This document shows, piece by piece, positions 1-5,002 of a stretch of DNA of 7,228 nt (positions are counted from its first letter, which is position 1; every line of letters starts with the position of its first letter). Under the pieces are notes generated by a model that saw nothing but the letters and a program-made list of their open reading frames with translations, made no database searches and was not told where the DNA came from. The position numbers were made by a program, and so were the translations under genes. This DNA is from Elusimicrobiota bacterium. Lineage in GTDB: Bacteria > Elusimicrobiota > Elusimicrobia > UBA1565 > UBA9628. The stretch lies in contig JAGWRY010000230.1 of the NCBI GenBank assembly GCA_028869495.1, positions 1 to 7,228 on the forward strand. Reading direction: 5' to 3'.

Positions 1-183
1 ATGGCGCGGGCGGCGCCGGCCGGGTCGTCCGGCGCGGCGCTCGGGACCGTGCGCCTGCCCTCGGCCGACGCGTACCTGCCGCCGCGCGACCTGCGCGAGG
101 AGCTCCAGCGCTCCCTGCGCGAGCCGCGCCCGGCCTCGCGCGACGGCGACATCAAGGAGTACTTCAAGCGCCTGTCGCGCTGA
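1..183 (+). CDS. C-terminal end of an unrecognised protein (probably partial)
   Basis: An open frame runs from the left edge of the window to TGA at 181-183, giving 60 residues. The first codon happens to be ATG. No upstream sequence is available to judge it as a start, and the first 15 or so residues are a low-complexity Ala/Gly/Ser linker, so I read this as the tail of a longer gene. The rest is charged and probably helical, and ends in IKEYFKRLSR. I recall short 'YF+.L' endings of this kind on large hypothetical proteins of several environmental phyla, but that gives no function. Codon use matches the neighbouring genes, which supports real coding. A small stand-alone protein remains possible. 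Confidence 0.5.
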   Translation: MARAAPAGSSGAALGTVRLPSADAYLPPRDLREELQRSLREPRPASRDGDIKEYFKRLSR

Positions 184-202
184 CGCGCGGTGGCGCCGCG
201 CG
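184..202 (+). terminator. GC hairpin directly after the first stop codon
   Basis: A perfect 7-bp stem (CGCGCGG at 184-190 pairing with CCGCGCG at 196-202) with a 5-nt loop begins on the base after the TGA at 181-183. No T-tract follows, so it is not a classical intrinsic terminator. It may be a U-less terminator or an mRNA 3'-end stabiliser. At this G+C content such stems also arise by chance. A similar hairpin follows the stop codon at 2009, which raises the likelihood slightly. Confidence 0.35.
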
Positions 203-213
203 CGCGCAAGACC

Positions 214-219
214 TATAAT
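214..219 (+). promoter_or_regulatory. TATAAT -10 box of the CpXC-cca unit
   Basis: A perfect TATAAT stands out in GC-rich DNA. Its last base is followed by 9 nt and then the ATG at 229. Transcription would be expected to begin around 225-228, so the mRNA would have almost no leader. The -35 position (about 191-196) matches TTGACA poorly, and no extended -10 TG is present. The call therefore rests on the -10 hexamer and its position. Confidence 0.6.
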
Positions 220-228
220 CTGGGGACC

Positions 229-882
229 ATGTCCTTCCAAGGGAAGATCGAGGCGAGCTGTCCGTCCTGCGAGGAGGCCTTCGAGACGCCGGTCTGGAGC
301 TTCGTGCACGGCGAGGGCGACCCCGCCCTGCGCGAGCAGATCAAGGCGCGCGAGTGCAACCTCCTGCTCTGCCCGCGCTGCGGGGCGGCGTTCATGCCCG
401 AGACGGCCTGGGTCTACTACGAGCCCGGCGCCGAGATCCTGGCCTTCGTCTTCCCCGAGTCCTGGAGCGGCGACGAGGCGCGCTGGCGCGAGAAGATGGA
501 GGCCGACGTCGCGCAGATGCGCGAGGCGCTGGGCGCGCGCCTGCCGGTCGACCTGGAGCCCGAGGTCTATTTCGGCCAGGAGGGGCTCGGCGCGCTCCTC
601 GAGAGCGAGGACTGGCGCGTCGACGAGCGCGACGTGATGGCGCACTACGCGAAGGAACTGGGGCTCCAGGTCTTCAAGGCGAGCCCGCGCTGGGCGCGGG
701 CCAGCGGCGCGCCGGCGGAGCTCCCGTACCAGGGCCGCGGCCAGCCGACGCGCGAGGCTCTGATCGCGGGGCTCAAGGCGCTCGTCGCCGCCAACGACCG
801 CCTGACCGCCTGGTCCGACTTCCTGGCCAAGCTCGAGAAGGACCGCGGCGCGGGCGTGCCTCCGGCCGCGGCCGCGCGGTGA
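229..882 (+). CDS. CpXC-domain (zinc-ribbon-like) protein
   Basis: This 217-residue protein of unknown function carries an N-terminal CpXC domain, named for its conserved Cys-Pro-X-Cys pairs. Cys11-Pro-Ser-Cys14 and Cys48-Pro-Arg-Cys51 form two CPxC knuckles about 34 residues apart, with a further Cys43. The spacing suits binding of one zinc ion, which is inference. The stretch between them (about residues 20-40) and the AAFMPET region after the second knuckle fit the family as I remember it. The C-terminal half is acidic then basic and helical, with no motif I recognise, and ends in an Ala/Pro tail. There is no signal peptide or membrane segment, so it is probably cytoplasmic. I chose ATG 229 because the TATAAT at 214-219 lies inside the longer frame that opens at GTG 190. 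There is no good Shine-Dalgarno, only GGGGA very close to the ATG. The stop overlaps the next gene's GTG by 4 bp. Confidence 0.8.
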   Translation: MSFQGKIEASCPSCEEAFETPVWSFVHGEGDPALREQIKARECNLLLCPRCGAAFMPETAWVYYEPGAEILAFVFPESWSGDEARWREKMEADVAQMREALGARLPVDLEPEVYFGQEGLGALLESEDWRVDERDVMAHYAKELGLQVFKASPRWARASGAPAELPYQGRGQPTREALIAGLKALVAANDRLTAWSDFLAKLEKDRGAGVPPAAAAR

Positions 883-2009
883 GCGCGAAGCCCGGGACCG
901 TCGCCCTGCCGGTGGCGACCGCGCGCTTCGTCCGGCCCTTGGCCGCCGAGGCGCGGCGCCGGGGCCTGCCGTTCTACGCGGTCGGCGGGCCGGTGCGCGA
1001 CTGGCTGCTCCGCCGCGAGACCTTCGACCTGGACTTCTCGGTCGTCGGCGACCCGGACCCGCTCGCGGAGCTCTGCGCGCGCCGCATCGGCGGGCGCTCG
1101 GAGCCGTTCGGGCGCTTCGGCACGCGCCGCGTGATCGGGCGCGGGCGCTTCCGCGTGGACTTCGCGACGACGCGCGCCGAGACCTATCCGGAGCCCGCGG
1201 CCCTGCCCGAGGTGACCGCGGTGCGCGTGCCGATCGAGGCCGACCTGTTCCGCCGCGACTTCACGATCAACGCGATGGCCGCGCGCCTCGATGACGAGTC
1301 CCGCGCCGTCGTCGACCCGTACGGCGGCCGGCGCGACCTGAAGGACCGGACCCTGCGCGTCCTGCACCCGGCCAGCTTCCGCGACGACCCGACGCGGGTG
1401 TTCCGCGCGGCGCGCTTCCTCGGCCGCCTGAGCGGGCGCCCCGCCGCCGGGATGATGGACGAGGCCAAGGAGGCTCTCGCCGCCGGCCACGCCGCGCGCC
1501 TGTCGCGCCACCGCCTGCTCCACGAGCTGATCTGCCTTTTGGGCGAGGACGACCCGCGCCCCGCCTTCGCCCTGCTGGACGGCTGGGGCTACCTGGACCT
1601 GCTCTTCCCGGGCCTGCCGCATCGCGCGCCGCTGCCGAAGGGTCTGGAGCCGCGCCTGGCCGCTCTGGCCCTGGCGCTCGGCCGCGACCGCGGCCGCGCC
1701 TTCGCCGAGTCCTTCCCGTTCGAGCATCACCTGCGCGTCCTTCTCAAGGAGACCCTCGAGCTGGCCGCCTCGGACAAGGCCCCGCGCGCGGACCTGCCGC
1801 CCGAGGTCGCCGCCGCGGTGCGCCGCGCCTTCCCGAAGCTCCCGCCGGCGGCCTTGAAGCCGCGCTTCCTGCGCGGCGCCGACCTGATCGCGCAGGGCCT
1901 CAAGCCCGGTCCCGGCTTCCACGAGATCCTGGACGAGGCCGCCCGCCTCCAGCGCGCGGGGACGCTCAAGACCCGCGCGGCCGCCCTGGCCTGGCTGAAG
2001 ACGCGCTGA
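879..2009 (+). CDS. cca: Class II tRNA nucleotidyltransferase (CCA- or A-adding; poly(A) polymerase family)
   Basis: This 376-residue enzyme adds CCA, or only the terminal A, to tRNA 3' ends using CTP/ATP. The nucleotidyltransferase head contains the GG..RD signature (Gly36-Gly37, Arg40-Asp41), catalytic carboxylates Asp50 and Asp52 in FDLDF, and a probable third at Asp94 in VDFATTR. RRDFTINAMA is at 125-134, DPYGG at 146-150, and FRDDPTRVFRAARF at 167-180 is the nucleotide-selecting motif D. Motif D reads DDxxR rather than the textbook EDxxR. From memory the DDPTR form, and the segment ending PEPAALPEV after Asp94, are common in the A-adding subgroup, so full CCA addition is not assured and the symbol is provisional. 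I see no C-terminal HD domain. The start is the GTG at 879 within GTGA, translationally coupled to the CpXC gene. No Shine-Dalgarno is visible, and GTG 912 is an alternative start. Confidence 0.88.
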   Translation: MSAKPGTVALPVATARFVRPLAAEARRRGLPFYAVGGPVRDWLLRRETFDLDFSVVGDPDPLAELCARRIGGRSEPFGRFGTRRVIGRGRFRVDFATTRAETYPEPAALPEVTAVRVPIEADLFRRDFTINAMAARLDDESRAVVDPYGGRRDLKDRTLRVLHPASFRDDPTRVFRAARFLGRLSGRPAAGMMDEAKEALAAGHAARLSRHRLLHELICLLGEDDPRPAFALLDGWGYLDLLFPGLPHRAPLPKGLEPRLAALALALGRDRGRAFAESFPFEHHLRVLLKETLELAASDKAPRADLPPEVAAAVRRAFPKLPPAALKPRFLRGADLIAQGLKPGPGFHEILDEAARLQRAGTLKTRAAALAWLKTR

Positions 2010-2027
2010 CGGCGCGTCCGCGCGCCG
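2010..2027 (+). terminator. GC hairpin directly after the cca stop
   Basis: A perfect 7-bp stem (CGGCGCG at 2010-2016, CGCGCCG at 2021-2027) closes on a TCCG loop, which fits the stable UNCG tetraloop class in RNA. It starts on the base after the stop codon and is followed by GGGTCGAC, with no T-tract. It could be a U-less terminator or a 3'-end stabiliser that separates unit B from the promoter starting at 2033. Confidence 0.4.
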
Positions 2028-2032
2028 CCGGG

Positions 2033-2061
2033 TCGACAGAGGGCTCCGGGTTTGATAAAAT
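2033..2061 (+). promoter_or_regulatory. Sigma-70-type promoter of the desaturase gene
   Basis: TCGACA (2033-2038, 5 of 6 matches to TTGACA) is separated by exactly 17 bp from TAAAAT (2056-2061, 5 of 6 matches to TATAAT). A TG at 2053-2054 makes the -10 extended. Transcription would start near 2068, leaving a leader of about 27 nt before ATG 2095. This is the best-formed promoter in the window. Confidence 0.75.
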
Positions 2062-2094
2062 GTCCGCCCGTTCCCGCCGCGATTGGAAAAACCG

Positions 2095-2979
2095 ATGACC
2101 GACCCGAAAGCCGTCTCTCCGTTCTACGACCGAGGCAGCGACCTGCGCGGCTGGCTGGCGCTGGCCCGCGACTGGGGCGCGATCGCCGTCGTCGCCTGGC
2201 TCTCGGTCCGCGCCGGGTCCTGGGCCGGCTACGTCGCCGCGGTCTGGGCGATCGGCGCCTTCCAGTTCGCGATCGGCGAGTGCCTGCTCCACGAGGCGTC
2301 GCACTTCCACCTGTTCCGCACGCGCGCCTGGAACGACCGCTTCCAGGCCCTCTACGCCCTGCCTTTCTGCATGAGCATGGCGCAATACCGCGACGAGCAC
2401 CTCGCCCACCACCGCCACGCGGGCACGCCGCGCGACGCCCTGCTCGCCGACTACCGCCAGATCGGCCTCTTCGCGCCGAGCGCGAGCATGAGCTGGCTGT
2501 GGCTGATCAAGCCCGTGACCGGCTACGCCGGCTGGTTCTTCCTGACCAAGCTGTCGCTGTTCCCGGCCCGCTGCGGGGCCAAGATCGTCTCGTTCTGGGC
2601 GGTCGTCGCGGCGGCCGCCTTCGCGCTGGGCCGCACGCGCGGCCTGGAGCTCGTCGCGCTGTACTGGCTGGTGCCGCTGTTCTACAGCCACGCCGCGTTC
2701 CTGTACTGGTCCGAGGTCCAGGACCACTTCCGCACCCGCTCCGGGACCCGCACCGTGCTGAGCCCCGTGACCAACTGGCTGTTCCACAACAACGGCTACC
2801 ACGCCGTCCACCACGCGCGCGCCGCCGTCCCGTTCTACCGCCTGCGCGAGGCCCACGCCGAGTACGTCGCCGGCCCCGGCGCCGACGCGCTCCGGGACCT
2901 GTCGTCCGGCTTTCTCGGCACCTACCGCCAGCTGCGCGACTTCGCGCCCTCTCCCGCCCCCGAGCCCGTCCTGAACTAG
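2095..2979 (+). CDS. Membrane fatty acid desaturase family protein
   Basis: This 294-residue integral membrane di-iron enzyme belongs to the family that uses O2 to introduce double bonds or hydroxyls into acyl chains or related lipids. Three histidine boxes are visible: HEASH at 66-70, HLAHHRH at 102-108, and HAVHH at 236-240 preceded by HNNGY. Another His (211) in EVQDHF may add a ligand. The phrase AVPFYRLREAH after the last box matches the conserved 'VP..RL...H' ending of the family. Hydrophobic stretches lie near residues 27-60, 163-179 and 184-205. No electron-donor domain is fused, so a separate ferredoxin or cytochrome must serve it. I chose ATG 2095 because the promoter gives it a normal leader and GGAAAA lies just upstream; TTG 2083 is an in-frame alternative. 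The exact substrate and regiochemistry cannot be read from the sequence. It is a single-gene unit. Confidence 0.85.
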   Translation: MTDPKAVSPFYDRGSDLRGWLALARDWGAIAVVAWLSVRAGSWAGYVAAVWAIGAFQFAIGECLLHEASHFHLFRTRAWNDRFQALYALPFCMSMAQYRDEHLAHHRHAGTPRDALLADYRQIGLFAPSASMSWLWLIKPVTGYAGWFFLTKLSLFPARCGAKIVSFWAVVAAAAFALGRTRGLELVALYWLVPLFYSHAAFLYWSEVQDHFRTRSGTRTVLSPVTNWLFHNNGYHAVHHARAAVPFYRLREAHAEYVAGPGADALRDLSSGFLGTYRQLRDFAPSPAPEPVLN

Positions 2980-2989
2980 CCGCCGCCTT

Positions 2990-3018
2990 TTAACAAAGGG
3001 GTCAGGCACCTTTGTTAA
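2990..3018. repeat. 29-bp near-perfect A/T-rich palindrome
   Basis: TTAACAAAGG (2990-2999) is exactly mirrored by CCTTTGTTAA (3009-3018). Counting the centre, 12 of 14 base pairs match around A3004. It lies between the desaturase stop (2979) and the trpS -35 (3027) and is far richer in A/T than its surroundings. The core GGGGTCAGGCACC resembles, from memory, short palindromic motifs scattered in environmental genomes near REP-associated Y1 transposases. No transposase is present here. Other readings are an operator for trpS or a bidirectional terminator for the desaturase. The T-run after the stem is short, so termination would be weak. Confidence 0.75.
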
Positions 3019-3026
3019 TTTGCGTG

Positions 3027-3055
3027 TGGAAAACCCGTCGGCAAAAGGCTAGAAT
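3027..3055 (+). promoter_or_regulatory. Promoter of the trpS-scpA-scpB-glgA operon
   Basis: TGGAAA (3027-3032, 4 of 6 matches to TTGACA) and TAGAAT (3050-3055, 5 of 6 matches to TATAAT) are separated by 17 bp. Only 10 nt lie between the -10 box and ATG 3066, so transcription should begin about 3-4 nt before the start codon. That leaves no room for a T-box or leader-peptide attenuator, so any tryptophan control would have to act at the DNA level, for example through the palindrome at 2990-3018. Confidence 0.65.
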
Positions 3056-3065
3056 CGTCGACGGA

Positions 3066-4160
3066 ATGAAGCGCCCGGACGTCGTCTTTTCGGGCATGCG
3101 GCCGACCGGCCGCCTGCACATCGGCCACTGGTGGGGAGCCCTGAAGAACTGGGTCGCCCTGCAGGAGAGCCATCCCTGCTATTTCTCGGTGGTCGACTGG
3201 CACATGCTGACCACCGGCTACGGCGACACGTCGAAGCTCCAGGAGAACGTGCGCGAGATGGTGCTGGACTGGCTCGCGGCGGGCGTCGACCCGAAGAAGT
3301 GCGTGATCTTCAAGCAGTCCGACGTGCCCGAGCACGCGGAGCTGGCGCTTCTGCTCGCGATGGTGACGCCGCTCTCCCTCGTCGAGAACAACCCGACCTG
3401 GAAGGAGCAGCTCCAGGAATTGTCGAAGACGAAGATGTCGAAAGCCATTGAAGAGGCTGAAGGCAACGTGCAACTCGCTGCGGAGCTTACCTCGTTGAAG
3501 CAAATGAGGGGCGAGCAGTACGAGATCCGCACCTACGGCTTCCTCGGCTATCCGGTCCTCCAGGCCGCCGATATCCTGCTCTACCACGGCACGAAGGTGC
3601 CGGTCGGCCAGGACCAGCTGCCGCACCTGGAGCTCTCGCGCGAGATCGCGCGCCGCTTCAACAACGCCTTCGGCGAGGTCTTCGCCGAGCCGCAGTCCCT
3701 GCTGACGCCGACGCCGAAGGTGCCGGGGCTCGACGCGCGCAAGATGTCGAAGTCCTACGGCAACGCGGTCGACATCTACGAGACGGCCGACTCGCTGAAG
3801 AAGAAGGTCATGTCGGCCTACACGGACCCGACGCGCCGGAAGGCGACCGATCCGGGGCATCCGGAGCCCTGCCCGGAGAATCCTCCGGGCTGTTCGATCT
3901 ACGCCTATGAGAAGCTCTACGCCGACGCCGCGTTCGTCGAGCGGCGCGGCCGCGAGTGCCGCGCCGGCCAGGTGGGCTGCGTGGCGTGCAAGAAGGATCT
4001 CCTGGGCTACATGGAGCCGGCCTTCGCCGACTTCCGCAAGCGGCGCGAGTCCTACAAGGCGTCCGACGTGGACTCGATCCTGGCCGCGGGGGCCGAGAAG
4101 GCGCGCGCGACCGCGCGCGCGACCATGGACGAGGTGCGCCGGGCGATGAGGCTGAAATGA
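3066..4160 (+). CDS. trpS: Tryptophanyl-tRNA synthetase with probable Fe-S site and an extra insertion
   Basis: This 364-residue cytoplasmic class I synthetase charges tRNA-Trp. SGMRPTG.LHIGH at residues 9-21 is the HIGH signature and RKMSKS at 225-230 is the KMSKS loop. YGFLGYPVLQAADIL at 157-171 and VGQDQLPHLEL at 180-190 line the substrate pocket. Cys276, Cys298, Cys305 and Cys308 (C-x21-C-x6-C-x2-C) closely match the four-cysteine motif that binds a [4Fe-4S] cluster near the anticodon-binding region of Thermotoga maritima TrpRS (C-x22-C-x6-C-x2-C). The C-terminal MDEVRRAMRL also resembles that enzyme. The protein is about 35 residues longer than a standard TrpRS, explained by the segment at residues 121-154. 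I chose ATG 3066 because the -10 box at 3050-3055 rules out the longer TTG 3012 frame. The stop overlaps scpA by ATGA. Confidence 0.96.
   Translation: MKRPDVVFSGMRPTGRLHIGHWWGALKNWVALQESHPCYFSVVDWHMLTTGYGDTSKLQENVREMVLDWLAAGVDPKKCVIFKQSDVPEHAELALLLAMVTPLSLVENNPTWKEQLQELSKTKMSKAIEEAEGNVQLAAELTSLKQMRGEQYEIRTYGFLGYPVLQAADILLYHGTKVPVGQDQLPHLELSREIARRFNNAFGEVFAEPQSLLTPTPKVPGLDARKMSKSYGNAVDIYETADSLKKKVMSAYTDPTRRKATDPGHPEPCPENPPGCSIYAYEKLYADAAFVERRGRECRAGQVGCVACKKDLLGYMEPAFADFRKRRESYKASDVDSILAAGAEKARATARATMDEVRRAMRLK
3426..3527 (+). other. Insertion within TrpRS with atypical codons
   Basis: Residues 121-154 of TrpRS lie where ordinary family members run directly from 'KE..QEL..' into 'TYGFLGYP'. 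The segment contains KTKMSK (121-126), a second KMSK-like string, then a predicted helix EEAEGNVQLAAEL. Bases 3441-3510 are 53% G+C by count (37 of 70), well below the surrounding gene. They use codons rare elsewhere in the window: ATT, GAA, GCT, CAA, CTT, TTG and AGG. The frame is intact and both flanks align normally, so it is an in-frame insertion and not a frameshift. Its function is unknown. Confidence 0.75.
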
Positions 4161-5002
4161 GCGCGGCCGAGAAGCCGTACCAGGTGACGCTGGAGCTCTT
4201 CGAGGGCCCGCTCGACCTGCTGCTGTTCCTGGTCAAGAAGGACGATCTCGACATCCACAACATCCCGATCGCGCACATCACGCGCGAGTATCTGGCCTAC
4301 CTCGAGCTGATGAAGGACCTGAACCTCGAGGTCGCCGGCGAGTTCCTGGTGATGGCCTCGACGCTGATGGCCTACAAGGCGCGCTCGCTGCTGCCCAGCC
4401 AGGAGACGGCCGAGGGCGACGAGGGGCCGGACCCGACGTCCGAGCTCGCGCAGAAGCTCCTCGAGTACCAGAAGTTCAAGGAGGCCTCGAAGTTCCTCGC
4501 GGGCCGCGCCGACGAGATGGCGGGCGTCTTCTTCCGCGGCGCGCCGCACTTCGAGGAGTCCGAGAAGTCGCCGAACGTCTCGCTGTTCCAGCTGATGGAC
4601 CAGCTGCGCGAGATCCTCGAGAACGCCGAGGACGACTCGCGCCAGGTCGCCGGCGAGGAGTTCCCGATCGAGACGAAGATGGAGAAGATCCTCTTCCTCC
4701 TGTCGGGCAAGCCGGCGATCACGTGGGAGGAGCTCTTCGCCGACGAGCGCAAGCGGCGCGGCATCATCGCCTGCTTCCTCGCGATGCTGGAGCTGACGAA
4801 GCTGCAGAAGATCTTCATCCGCCAGGACGCGAACTTCGGACCGATCCGCATCTTCAAGAAGGAGGCCAGCGCCGATGACGCCGAGACCGTCGCCGGAGAC
4901 GCCGGAGAACCCGGACCAGCCGGAGACCCTGGAAGCGCCGGAGAGCCGGGCGAACCCGGAAGCCCCGGAGAGCCCGGAGACGGCGGAAGCGCCGGCGCCT
5001 GA
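4157..5002 (+). CDS. scpA: Segregation and condensation protein A with collagen-like tail
   Basis: This 281-residue kleisin subunit of the bacterial SMC-ScpAB condensin bridges the SMC head and neck and binds ScpB, working on the nucleoid in chromosome segregation. The N-terminal LELFEGPLDLLLFLVKK (residues 10-26) and DIHNIPIAHITREYL (about 32-46) are the family signature. An acidic linker follows, and a winged-helix domain (about residues 170-235) carries EKILFLL and the FLAMLEL helix. The core ends near residue 236. Residues 247-281 are an unusual tail of 11 uninterrupted Gly-X-Y triplets plus Gly-Ala, rich in GEP, GDP and GSA. These lie in a 9-bp repeat that also encodes the ScpB N terminus. 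The start is ATG 4157 in ATGA overlapping trpS, with GAGG at 4148-4151 as a ribosome-binding site 5 nt upstream. Confidence 0.95.
   Translation: MSAAEKPYQVTLELFEGPLDLLLFLVKKDDLDIHNIPIAHITREYLAYLELMKDLNLEVAGEFLVMASTLMAYKARSLLPSQETAEGDEGPDPTSELAQKLLEYQKFKEASKFLAGRADEMAGVFFRGAPHFEESEKSPNVSLFQLMDQLREILENAEDDSRQVAGEEFPIETKMEKILFLLSGKPAITWEELFADERKRRGIIACFLAMLELTKLQKIFIRQDANFGPIRIFKKEASADDAETVAGDAGEPGPAGDPGSAGEPGEPGSPGEPGDGGSAGA
4859..4865 (+). promoter_or_regulatory. Strong Shine-Dalgarno for scpB inside scpA
   Basis: A full AAGGAGG lies 9 nt before ATG 4875, within the scpA coding sequence. It is the strongest ribosome-binding site in the window. It fixes the scpB start at 4875, which means the 128-nt overlap with scpA is genuinely translated in two frames. 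No other ATG, GTG or TTG occurs in the scpB frame before the conserved core. Confidence 0.8.

Noticed and set aside
354..878. N-terminal extension of the nucleotidyltransferase frame back to ATG 354
   Set aside because: It overlaps the CpXC gene in another frame and is Arg/Gly/Ala low-complexity. The family core begins just after the GTG at 879, which forms a standard GTGA overlap.
645..1922. Long minus-strand open frame (425 residues) opposite the nucleotidyltransferase
   Set aside because: It is an Arg/Ala/Gly/Val-rich low-complexity translation with no family motif. Long antisense frames are expected opposite GC-rich genes, and the plus strand has a clear family match.
2060..2098. 12-codon upstream ORF (ATG 2060) whose TGA overlaps the desaturase ATG as ATGA
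   Set aside because: Its ATG overlaps the TAAAAT -10 box, so the expected transcript starts downstream of it. It is more likely chance than a leader peptide.
1966..3009. Minus-strand frame of 347 residues opposite the desaturase
   Set aside because: It covers the desaturase, its promoter and part of the palindrome, and its translation is low-complexity. I treat it as a shadow of the plus-strand gene.
3012..3065. Upstream TTG start for trpS giving 18 extra residues
   Set aside because: It would begin inside the palindrome and run across the promoter. The TrpRS fold normally starts within a few residues of the SGMRPTG motif, as it does from ATG 3066.
3426..3527. Fis-like helix-turn-helix DNA-binding domain in the TrpRS insert
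   Set aside because: Only a short helix-like phrase is similar. The insert is too short for a full domain and lacks the recognition-helix pattern, so I record the resemblance without calling a domain.
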